Origin: Oscillospiraceae bacterium
Lineage (GTDB): Bacteria; Bacillota; Clostridia; Oscillospirales; Acutalibacteraceae
Assembly (NCBI GenBank): GCA_031267335.1
Contig: JAIRZH010000140.1
Coordinates: forward strand, 1 to 30,067
Direction of reading: 5' to 3'
Length of the DNA: 30,067 nucleotides
Position 1 is the stretch's first letter, and every line of letters starts with the position of its first letter. Positions 16,457-23,765 of this stretch are shown here, piece after piece. The notes beneath the pieces were generated by a model that was given only the letters and a program-made list of their open reading frames with translations, had not been told where the DNA came from and did not search any database. Position numbers and translations under genes: made by a program.

Positions 16457-16818
16457 TCGAAAAAAGGTGTAGCCACCGTAAATCCATTTGAACATTTTGG
16501 GCAAACTACATCTACTTTTGGGAGCTCAATTGCATTAATTTTTTGATACAAATCTTGCAAAAACGCCATATCTGCTGTAAATAAATTTTCAATTATTTGT
16601 GAATCAACTTTTGGCAAAGTTCCTAATTTTAAAATAACTCGTTCTAACAATAGAACACTTAGATATCCAGGGTTCATTTTAACCCGTGCATCATTTAAAG
16701 GTAAAATTTCGTCTGCGGCATTCGCAAGACGCATTATTCCGTGTTTATGCACTTGTCCATTTTCATCTACATAGCCCTTAGGCAATTCAAATTCAACTTG
16801 TGTGTCAAAGCTTGACAT
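16453..16818 (-). CDS. eCIS T4-type baseplate/tail-assembly protein
   Basis: About 121 residues. It opens with FELPKGYVDENGQVHKHGIM, then a region with NPGYLSVLLLERVILKLG, and ends with CPKCSNGF-TVATPFFE. The CPKC pair and the opening GYVDENG..H..G.MR block match the small protein (T4 baseplate-like, PF12322 type) encoded right after the tube gene in eCIS clusters. A TTG at 16821 is open, but ATG at 16818 is preferred, six bases after TAGGAG. It probably acts in assembly, as phage tail chaperones encoded between tube and tape measure do. Its last codons contain the slippery heptamer and it shares ATGA with the DUF6760 gene. Confidence 0.75.
   Translation of the reverse strand: MSSFDTQVEFELPKGYVDENGQVHKHGIMRLANAADEILPLNDARVKMNPGYLSVLLLERVILKLGTLPKVDSQIIENLFTADMAFLQDLYQKINAIELPKVDVVCPKCSNGFTVATPFFE
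16459..16465 (-). promoter_or_regulatory. Candidate -1 ribosomal frameshift site (T TTT TTC)
   Basis: Read on the minus strand, the zero-frame codons CCT TTT TTC contain the heptamer T-TTT-TTC in the exact X-XXY-YYZ register. A -1 slip leads straight into the open frame of the DUF6760 domain. A GGTGG, SD-like, lies seven bases upstream, a position used to stimulate -1 shifting in bacterial genes. The zero frame ends at TGA two codons later. Confidence 0.5.
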
Positions 16819-16841
16819 CAAAAACTCCTAAATAAAATTTT

Positions 16842-17351
16842 TTATGCTTGAGGTGTTAAATCTCTAGAAATTCCCTCATTCACTAAAGTTAATGTTTCTA
16901 TTATTACATCTGAACTATCTGCATTTAAACCTGATGATTCATAACGGCTCGGCCAAGCATGTTTTACCGACCAACTTGCTGTGACGGTTCCGGCATTATC
17001 AAAAGCCCTGACAACTGCATTTACTGGAGTTAACGTTGTGCCTTCCAAATAACTACTAAAAAATCTATAAAGCTCAGGGTCGTTATATAAACCTTTTGTT
17101 AAAGTGATATCAGGAAAAGTTACTAATCCTGGCAATTTCCTTACAGTTAATCTACCAAAAGCGCCTTCGCGGTAATCGGTTGTTTGAACTTCAACGCTGA
17201 ATCCTTCAACGCTTTTAAATGAAGCAGTGCCAAGGCCATCGAAAGTAGCTGTAAATCTATAACCTCTTATCGGAGTGCCTAGAGCATTTGCCCCCATAGC
17301 AGTAGTGGATTCAACTCCACCTGTAGATAAATCCGGTCTTTCTTCTGGCAT
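16842..17351 (-). CDS. eCIS/phage tail tube protein
   Basis: A 169-residue inner-tube protein (T4 gp19-like / Afp1-type) that would stack as hexamers inside the contractile sheath. The family pattern is visible: PIRGYRFTATFDGLGTASFK (about 28-47), SVEGFSVEVQTTDYREG, then KLPGLVTFPDITLTKGLYND and a C-terminal SDVIIETLTLVNEGI. Length is typical (145-170). Start is ATG at 17351 after AAAGGAGTT. It lies 28 bp downstream of the sheath gene and 23 bp upstream of the assembly gene, within one tight minus-strand run. There is one tube paralogue here, whereas many eCIS carry two. Confidence 0.9.
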   Translation of the reverse strand: MPEERPDLSTGGVESTTAMGANALGTPIRGYRFTATFDGLGTASFKSVEGFSVEVQTTDYREGAFGRLTVRKLPGLVTFPDITLTKGLYNDPELYRFFSSYLEGTTLTPVNAVVRAFDNAGTVTASWSVKHAWPSRYESSGLNADSSDVIIETLTLVNEGISRDLTPQA

Positions 17352-17379
17352 CGATATTCAACTCCTTTATATTAAAAAA

Positions 17380-19182
17380 TTATTCAGCTGTTTTTTGTGT
17401 AATTCTAAATATTACAAATTCTGCTGGTTTTACAGGTGCAACGCCGATTAAACAGATCAAACGGCCATTTTCTATATCGTCTTTTGTCATTGTATTTGGC
17501 CCTATATCAACGAAAAAAGCTTCTTCAGGGGACCCGCCAACTAACGCACCGGTGGTCCAAATTCCACCTAAAAATGTTTCAATTGTGTTTCTTACTCGCG
17601 ACCAAAGTCTAACGTCATTAGGCTCGAATACCACCCAGTTTGTATTTGATTTAATAGATTCTTCAATATAAATAAACAATCTTCTTACGTTTATATATTT
17701 CCATAATGGTTTGCTCGAAGCAGTTCTTGCCCCCCAAATTCTTATTCCGGCACCAGGGAACTTTCTTATTGCATTAAGCCCCCTTGGATTTAAAAAATCT
17801 TGCTCTGCAGAATTATAATTAACAGAAAGTCCAGTACAATTCGCAACTACTTCATTTGCTGGGGCTTTGTGAACACCTCTGGAATTATCACTTCTTGCAT
17901 AAATACCTAGGACAGATCCAGAAGGCGGAATAAAAGTATCTTTTTTATCAAGCGGATCGTAAACTTTAAGCCAAGGATGATACATTGCACAATAATCTGA
18001 ATCTACTATGTCCCTGTGTTTTAAAACATCGGTTGTAGTTTTAGAAACAAAAGGTACATCTAAAACTGCAAATCTACTACCTAATTTTTCGCAATGCGAA
18101 ACAAGCGAAAGTTGTACATTAGCACTAACATTGCCTGGAACTGCCATTAAATTAACATCGGTATTATCTAAGAATGCACAAATTCCAGTTCTAGCTCCTG
18201 GGCCTTCGTCTTTTCCGATGAAATCACCATCCGTTAGATTTTTCGAAGTTCCGTTTGATCCACCTTTTAACATTACGGAAACTTCTTCTTCTTCACTTGC
18301 AAATGCTTCTTTAATTATATTTATAGGAGGTTTTATAGAAGTTGGTGCAAGAGCGCGAAATAAAACAAGCTCTGACCTTGAAAGTTTTTTTTCAATAAAA
18401 GAAGAACTAGAAATATTAAAGCTAACATTTTCGTATTTCTCTACAGTTCCATCACATTCGATCGTAATGTTAATTTCGCATGTTTTTATCTTAATTGTAG
18501 GCAGCAATTTTTCGTCTACCACATCGCCTTTTAAAGCATTTTCAAGAGTAATTCTATTTTGAAAAACATTTTTTATAATGGTAATTTGTGGATCCCCAGA
18601 GCCTTCTAACACAACAACATCACCGACATCAAAACCAACGGCATTTTTTAAAACATATTTTCCTTCGCCTAAATCTTTAACGATTTGGCTTTTATTTTCG
18701 TTAGTGGCTATAAAATTTACAGAAATTGAATTCCCCCAAACTCCTGGGCTTCTTGCTTGTATTAAAATTGCCGGTTGTGCAGAAGGTATCGCAGCGGTGC
18801 TTGTTTCGCTTTCTTCTTTTTTTTTGCTTTTTTTGCCCTTAGGATCTTCTGCCGATGCAGCACCGGTGCCTGATTCTATTTTCGCAATTGCAGCATCAGA
18901 CGGCGCTACCCGCACGACGAATGCTTTTGATCCACCATTCGAAAAAAAATGATTAACAGCATGCGCTAAAAATCTATAATCTCCAAATTCGTTAGTTTGC
19001 AAATAACCTCCAAATTTACGAGAAAAATCTGCAAATCCAGTAATAAGACTAGGCGCGCCTACCGCCGGGCCTTTTTCAGCAACACCGATGAATCCAGCAA
19101 TTGAAGTACTGACGCCTTGCATCGGTACAGGGCCGCTATCAAATTCTTCTACATATACACCAGGTGATAAATATTCTGCCAT
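17380..19182 (-). CDS. Contractile tail sheath protein of an eCIS
   Basis: A 600-residue sheath protein. N-terminal PGVYVEEFDSGPVPMQGVST (about 7-26) and IAGFIGVAEKGP are the hallmark start of sheath proteins. The C-terminal core has FPGAGIRIWGARTAS, YINVRRLFIYIEESI, WVVFEPND, FLGGIWTTGALVGGSPEEAF and a final EFVIFRITQ. Sheath subunits polymerise round the tube and contract to drive it through a membrane. Residues about 105-135 form a Lys/Ser/Glu low-complexity insertion, and the middle (about 190-300) is a probable surface domain. Start is ATG at 19182 with AGGAG twelve bases upstream. Only one sheath gene is present. GC content looks somewhat higher than in flanking genes, which may reflect conservation or transfer. 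Confidence 0.95.
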   Translation of the reverse strand: MAEYLSPGVYVEEFDSGPVPMQGVSTSIAGFIGVAEKGPAVGAPSLITGFADFSRKFGGYLQTNEFGDYRFLAHAVNHFFSNGGSKAFVVRVAPSDAAIAKIESGTGAASAEDPKGKKSKKKEESETSTAAIPSAQPAILIQARSPGVWGNSISVNFIATNENKSQIVKDLGEGKYVLKNAVGFDVGDVVVLEGSGDPQITIIKNVFQNRITLENALKGDVVDEKLLPTIKIKTCEINITIECDGTVEKYENVSFNISSSSFIEKKLSRSELVLFRALAPTSIKPPINIIKEAFASEEEEVSVMLKGGSNGTSKNLTDGDFIGKDEGPGARTGICAFLDNTDVNLMAVPGNVSANVQLSLVSHCEKLGSRFAVLDVPFVSKTTTDVLKHRDIVDSDYCAMYHPWLKVYDPLDKKDTFIPPSGSVLGIYARSDNSRGVHKAPANEVVANCTGLSVNYNSAEQDFLNPRGLNAIRKFPGAGIRIWGARTASSKPLWKYINVRRLFIYIEESIKSNTNWVVFEPNDVRLWSRVRNTIETFLGGIWTTGALVGGSPEEAFFVDIGPNTMTKDDIENGRLICLIGVAPVKPAEFVIFRITQKTAE

Positions 19183-19278
19183 ATTTTTTATAGGCTCCTT
19201 TTTTTAATTTTAAAAATTTTTATTAAGAGATCTTTTTTAGTTTCAAAACGCTATTTTTTAAAATAAACTCAAAATTTT

Positions 19279-20178
19279 TCAAATTACACTAATCATATTT
19301 TTTATATATTTTTTATTTTCTTCCGAAATATTGATTTTTTTCAAAGCATCATCTAAATTTTTAGCCTTTCCTGATTTAATCATTTCTTTTATTTTTTTCC
19401 TGATGATATATAGAATTTCACTTTGACGCTTAGATATACGCTTAAATGCAATTTTTAAATTTTCTGAATCTTCAAATACTTTTAATTTATTTTGTTTTAA
19501 TTTTTTTATAAAAGTTTCAATCTTTCTTTTAATGTCGTTATTGTCTTCGTATTTTTCTTTTTTTATTCGCTTAAATTCATTAATAGATTTATTGATTTTA
19601 AAATCAACTCCAGTTTTAGTTTCTTTTTTTTTCAGATTATTAATTTTTAGATCTTCATTTTCATCGTCATAAAGCATTTTTTTATCGTTTTCAATTTTAC
19701 CATCAGAAAAATCTTCATTTATTTTTCTTAAACTTCCTACTTTTGGGTCATATTCCCAGCTGATATTACTAAATTTAAACTTACCTTTATTTCCGCGAAA
19801 ATTCTCGCCAAAATAATTATGTTTATTTTCAAAATCACGTTTTGCGTTGCTAGGCCTAGGATTTTTATATGTTTTTGGTGTTAAAACAAAAGCTATTGGT
19901 GAATTGCTTTTCAATTTATTATGTCCAACCGAAATAGCCCCGAACTTTGTTTCAAAAAATCCGAGTATATTTGGAATTTCCTTTTTTTCTTCTTTACATT
20001 CTGGCAAAAATTCAGAAAGATGTTTTTTATTTTCAAAAAATTCTTTTTTTATTTTAACACTTTGTTCAGAAACATCTTTGGCATTTTTTCGCCAATCTTG
20101 ATTTTTATTTTGAATAAAATCGTCAGCAGAATCATTTTGTTTTTCAGTCGGCTTTTTTTTCTGATCGTATTTTTTCAA
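19279..20178 (-). CDS. Lys/Asn/Glu-rich protein upstream of the eCIS sheath, function unknown
   Basis: A 299-residue highly charged protein with no signal peptide or membrane segment. The first 65 and last 140 residues are Lys/Glu/Asp/Asn-rich, probably disordered or helical. A middle part (about 70-150) has more ordered-looking sequence (IPNILGFFETKFGAISVG, SPIAFVLTPKTY, FSNISWEYDPKVG). The end SGKAKNLDDALKKINISEEN looks helical. It lies 96 bp upstream of the sheath gene on the same strand, so it may be part of the injection-system operon as a regulator, scaffold or cargo. No family recognised. Its 5' side abuts family B debris. Confidence 0.6.
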   Translation of the reverse strand: MKKYDQKKKPTEKQNDSADDFIQNKNQDWRKNAKDVSEQSVKIKKEFFENKKHLSEFLPECKEEKKEIPNILGFFETKFGAISVGHNKLKSNSPIAFVLTPKTYKNPRPSNAKRDFENKHNYFGENFRGNKGKFKFSNISWEYDPKVGSLRKINEDFSDGKIENDKKMLYDDENEDLKINNLKKKETKTGVDFKINKSINEFKRIKKEKYEDNNDIKRKIETFIKKLKQNKLKVFEDSENLKIAFKRISKRQSEILYIIRKKIKEMIKSGKAKNLDDALKKINISEENKKYIKNMISVI

Positions 20179-20683
20179 AATTAATCAACACCCATTTTAG
20201 CTTGTCTAATATCTCCGAAGCAACATATATTCGGAACATGTTCTCAACAAACCCGTAACCTAACTTTTGATAATTTTTGTTTTTTCCTAGTTCAAGGCCA
20301 TCTAAGCAATGCCGAAATAACCAAAATATGCCTAAAAATTATCTAAAATCTATATTTTTTGGTTCAATAAGAACAAATTCTTTAGTAAAATTTTTATTGC
20401 TTGCCAATTATTGAATATATTTATTTTTACCACAATTTTAAGTTTCTAAAATTTTAACATAAAATTCTTTATTGTTTTAAAAAAATTAAAATGAGCTCTT
20501 AAAACTTATTTTTTCCGATATTTATTAAAAAATTCGAGGTAATTTTATAAACTATTGGCCATGTACCAAATTTATATAAAACTAAATTTCCTCCCAAATA
20601 TCTTTGTATTGATTGTATATCTAACTGAAATTTTATGCATTTCTTCATTTTTAGAAAATCTAATTCCTTTTCGTATTAATCTA
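20179..20683. other. Repeat-bearing gap upstream of the eCIS genes
   Basis: About 20200-20232 is a truncated family B end (AGCTTGTCTAATATCTC). 20300-20370 resembles the repeat at 4941-5000 (AAAATATGCCTAAAAATTATC). The rest is AT-rich with no gene. Any promoter for the minus-strand eCIS run should be here, but I cannot single one out. Confidence 0.4.
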
Positions 20684-20843
20684 GGGCCTGTTCTCACTAC
20701 TGTTTAACGACCATATTTCGGTACTTTTTGATTTGTACTACGTTAAATTTTTTTACAATACGTTAGTATTGTAAAAAAATTTTCCTTATCCAAACCAAAA
20801 ATTACTTGAAATTTTGTCATTTCAAATAGTGGGGAACAGGCTT
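20684..20843 (+). mobile_element. Family A MITE-like element, copy A2
   Basis: 160 bp from GGGCCTGTTCTC to GGGGAACAGGCTT, with TA on both sides (20682-20683 and 20844-20845). It is nearly identical to A1 over most of its length. The centre forms a 17-bp perfect hairpin (AAATTTTTTTACAATAC, GTTA loop, exact complement). The 3' end of the minus-strand lipoprotein gene runs 27 bases into it. Confidence 0.8.
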
Positions 20844-21722
20844 TAGTTTATTGGAAATAAAACTTGTTCTTAAATATTTATATTCTATCTCAAAATTTGC
20901 ATAATCTCCTAATGCGTGAATAACAGGAAAACTAAAAATTATACTTTTCCGTCTTAAAAAAACGAAGACATTAGTTTTTATATCTTTTAACATTTTATTA
21001 GAATTATATTTTTTCAATAAAGAATCATTTTCCGAAATACCTGATACATTTTTAGCATTTTTTTTAATAATTTCAACCAAATCAGTATTAACTTTAAAAA
21101 TATCTTCAATATTTAATCTTTTTTTATTGCTAATATCTATGTTTAAAGTTTCAAACAAACTTGTAGGATACGGCGAACTTTCCATGTAATACCAACCTGT
21201 AAAGCAAATACTAATTATTTTGTTATTTATAATTTCGAAAATGTAATCTATATGCATTAGCAATAAATTTTCAGTTTCTTTAGCATGTTGAATATAGCTT
21301 AAAACATGTTCTTCTATAATTTTGTTTATAGATTCTTTTATACTTAATAATCTATTTTCATTTAGCTCAAATACAAATTTTAGATAGTTTTTAAACATTT
21401 TTTTATAAATTCGATGTTGCTTTATTACCACCAAATATGGAAAATAAATAGTAAAATTCCTAAAATTATCAAAAAGTTGTACCTTGGATTTATTGAAAAC
21501 AAGTTCTAAATCGTAATTCAAAAGTTTAGGATAATTTATTGTTATCCTACCATCGTTATAAACAATTTTTTTAAATTTCAAATTAAGGCCAATATCAGCA
21601 TTAAAATTGTTTGAGTTTTCTTGTTTTTCTGTAAACTGGTTAGCTTTTGCTGTTTTATCGCTACAAGCAATTGATAAATTTAAAAAACCAATCATAGTTA
21701 CTAAAAATAAGATTTTTTTCAT
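20817..21722 (-). CDS. DUF3298-type lipoprotein
   Basis: A 301-residue exported protein. The signal peptide ends in a lipobox (LSIAC, Cys20), so it is probably lipid-anchored to the outer face of the membrane. The C-terminal half resembles DUF3298 (RsiV-like, lysozyme-binding or of unknown function): GWYYMESSPYPTSLFETLNI, then DISNKKRLNIEDIFK (DL..GK.L.L.D.F pattern) and near the end FSFPVIHALGDYANFEIEYK. Start is ATG at 21722 with AGGATAA upstream. The last eight codons (KPVPHYLK) and the TGA stop come from the inserted family A element, so the native C-terminus has been replaced. Confidence 0.7.
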   Translation of the reverse strand: MKKILFLVTMIGFLNLSIACSDKTAKANQFTEKQENSNNFNADIGLNLKFKKIVYNDGRITINYPKLLNYDLELVFNKSKVQLFDNFRNFTIYFPYLVVIKQHRIYKKMFKNYLKFVFELNENRLLSIKESINKIIEEHVLSYIQHAKETENLLLMHIDYIFEIINNKIISICFTGWYYMESSPYPTSLFETLNIDISNKKRLNIEDIFKVNTDLVEIIKKNAKNVSGISENDSLLKKYNSNKMLKDIKTNVFVFLRRKSIIFSFPVIHALGDYANFEIEYKYLRTSFISNKLKPVPHYLK

Positions 21723-21798
21723 ATAATATTTATCCTAATTTAATAATTCCGAAACATAACTTTTCGGAAATTTTGGAATTTTTGATTTCTCTCATTTA

Positions 21799-21890
21799 AG
21801 ATCCTATCTAAACACCTCTAAAACAGCATATATTTAGTTAAAATTTTTAAAATTCTGCATTGCTTATCAGTTGAATATAGTTAGAGTTGT
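21799..21890 (-). repeat. Truncated family B element
   Basis: GATCCTATCTAAACACCTC then CAGCATATATTTAGTTAAAAT and TGCATTGCTTATCAGTTGAA align with one half of family B in the orientation of copy B2. The other half is missing at the junction with the IS5-type remnant. Confidence 0.6.
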
Positions 21891-21945
21891 TCATGAATAG
21901 AAATCATAATAAAGCAATATATAATATTGTAACTTTAAACAAAGT

Positions 21946-22110
21946 TTAAATGCAAATTCCAAATTCCGCAAGCAACCCGAACAAGGCAATACCCTTCTTT
22001 CCTCTAAAAACATCAGTTAAACAACGTAAACGCTTAATTCCACAAATTGCATGTTCGACTTTGATTCTATAACTTGAAATAATTTGATTTTCTTCTTTTT
22101 GTTCATTAGA
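21946..22110 (-). pseudogene. C-terminal remnant of an IS5-type transposase
   Basis: About 54 codons on the minus strand, ending at TAA 21946-21948: SSYRIKVEHAICGIKRLRCL, then TDVFRGKKG and GLLAEFGICI. The R-x-K-V-E-H-x-I-x-x-I-K-R-x-R pattern holds the catalytic Glu region (DDE) of IS5-family transposases. In-frame stops upstream and the missing N-terminal part show a dead fragment. GAGTTGTTCATGAAT at about 21887-21901 may be the element's end. Confidence 0.75.
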
Positions 22111-22287
22111 TAGTAGATTTTTCTATTAATAGACAAGTCTATTTATGCATTCATTGCGGGCGCATGAAATTAAATTTGATTTTTAATTACTTTTATGTCA
22201 AAATAAAAAAGTTCTAGAAATGGTTTTTAAGATTAATTTAAAATTTAATCTTTAAAATTTTATATTATTGTTCAAAAGATTTATAAA

Positions 22288-23754
22288 ATGATTATTAGAT
22301 ATTCTGGTGTTAAAGAAATAAAGGGTTCGATTATTGCAATAGAAGGCGTTAAAGACGCTTTTTATGATGAAATGGTCGATGTATATCTCGAAAATGGCCA
22401 AGCAAGGTCTGGACGCATTGCACAAATCGATGGCGATCGTGCAATTATTCAAGTTTTTGAGGGCACGAAATTTATTTCATTAGCGAATACTGAAATTTCA
22501 CTTACTGGCAGTCCGATGAAAATCGCCTTATCGCCAGAAATCCTAGGCCGAATTTTTAGCGGTACCGGCAAACCTATAGATGGCCTTAGCGAGGTGTATT
22601 CAAAATTCGAAGAATTTTTAGGTTCGAATTCAAATAATTTTTTTACTAAATATAAAAATTGTTGTTTCAGAGACGTCAATGGTTTGCCGATAAATCCCGT
22701 TTCGCGTATTTATCCTAGAAATTATATTTGTACAGGAATTTCTTCAATCGATATATTAGTTACTTTGGTTTGTGGGCAGAAATTACCGATATTTTCAGGT
22801 TCGGGCATGAAGCATAACAAATTAGCTGCGCAAATTGTTAAACAAGCAAAAAACGCTGATGACAATAACTTTGCAATTGTATTCGCAGCTATGGGCGTTA
22901 AGAATGATGTCGCGACTTATTTCAGAAAGGAATTTGAAAATTCAGGAGTTTTAGAGCGTGTCGTTATGTTTTTAAATCTTTCAAGCGATCCTGTTGTAGA
23001 AAGAATTTTAACACCGCGCTCGGCTTTGACGGCTGCAGAATATTTAGCATTCGATTTAGGATATCATGTTCTTGTGATAATGACTGACATGAGTGCTTAT
23101 GCCGAGGCTTTACGGGAATTCAGTTCATCAAAAGGCGAAATACCTGGGAGAAAAGGATTTCCTGGCTATCTTTACTCAGACTTTGCTTCGCTTTATGAAC
23201 GCGCCGGCATGATAAAAGACAAAAAAGGTTCTGTGACTCAAATTCCGATTTTAACAATGCCGGGAGATGATATAACTCATCCAATTCCTGATTTAACTGG
23301 CTATATAACAGAAGGGCAAATTGTTCTTTCTAGAACTCTTGAGTCAAAAGGTTTATATCCGGCTGTTTCGGTTTTACCATCAATTTCAAGACTTATGAAA
23401 GATGGAATCGGGGAAGGTTATACTCGAGAAGATCATGTTATGTTAGCCGACCAGCTTTTTGCCTCTTATGCGAAGGTAATGGATATAAGATCGTTAGCAT
23501 CTGTAATCGGAGAAGATGATTTAAGCGAGACAGACAAAATTTATTTAAAATTCGGTATTACATTTGAAGAAAATTTTATAAATCAAGGTTTCCACGAGAA
23601 TAGATCTATAAAAGATAGTTTAGATTTAGGTTGGCGAGTAATTTCATTGCTTCCGAAAAAAGAATTAAGCAGAGTAAAAACAGAAATTTTAGATAAATAT
23701 TATGTTATAGATTCAAAAGTTAAAGTGGAAAACAATGTCATTCAAACACACTAA
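22288..23754 (+). CDS. ntpB: V/A-type ATP synthase subunit B
   Basis: A 488-residue non-catalytic subunit of the V1/A1 ATPase head, alternating with subunit A in a membrane-bound ion pump or synthase. Family features: an N-terminal beta barrel (YSGVKEIKGSIIAIEGVKDA), LPIFSGSGMKHNKLAAQIVK in place of a true P-loop, as expected for B, EYLAFDLGYHVLVIMTDMSA, LTMPGDDITHPIPDLTGYIT, and SRLMKDGIGEGYTREDH with the arginine-finger region. A short insertion (about residues 105-125) makes it longer than usual (about 460). Start is ATG at 22288. Other ATPase subunits are not adjacent; alaS follows after 11 bp, so the usual A-B-D operon has been broken up. Confidence 0.95.
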   Translation: MIIRYSGVKEIKGSIIAIEGVKDAFYDEMVDVYLENGQARSGRIAQIDGDRAIIQVFEGTKFISLANTEISLTGSPMKIALSPEILGRIFSGTGKPIDGLSEVYSKFEEFLGSNSNNFFTKYKNCCFRDVNGLPINPVSRIYPRNYICTGISSIDILVTLVCGQKLPIFSGSGMKHNKLAAQIVKQAKNADDNNFAIVFAAMGVKNDVATYFRKEFENSGVLERVVMFLNLSSDPVVERILTPRSALTAAEYLAFDLGYHVLVIMTDMSAYAEALREFSSSKGEIPGRKGFPGYLYSDFASLYERAGMIKDKKGSVTQIPILTMPGDDITHPIPDLTGYITEGQIVLSRTLESKGLYPAVSVLPSISRLMKDGIGEGYTREDHVMLADQLFASYAKVMDIRSLASVIGEDDLSETDKIYLKFGITFEENFINQGFHENRSIKDSLDLGWRVISLLPKKELSRVKTEILDKYYVIDSKVKVENNVIQTH

Positions 23755-23765
23755 ACTTTTTTAGG

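Noticed and set aside
16265..16504. 79-codon version of the DUF6760 ORF
   Set aside because: The first ATGs lack an SD site and lie inside the upstream gene. The domain is complete from ATG 16456; the upstream part of the frame matters only for the frameshift idea.
18008..18952. Two long forward ORFs antisense to the sheath gene
   Set aside because: They mirror the codon structure of the sheath gene and show no domain pattern or SD site.
11239..20178. Prophage instead of eCIS
   Set aside because: No capsid, portal, terminase, integrase or lysis gene is visible, and the DUF6760, T4-like small protein and tail-I type match eCIS clusters. A phage-derived remnant is not wholly excluded.
22288..23754. 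Catalytic F1-beta or A subunit
   Set aside because: The P-loop position reads FSGSGMKHNKLA rather than G-x-x-x-x-G-K-T, which identifies the non-catalytic B subunit.
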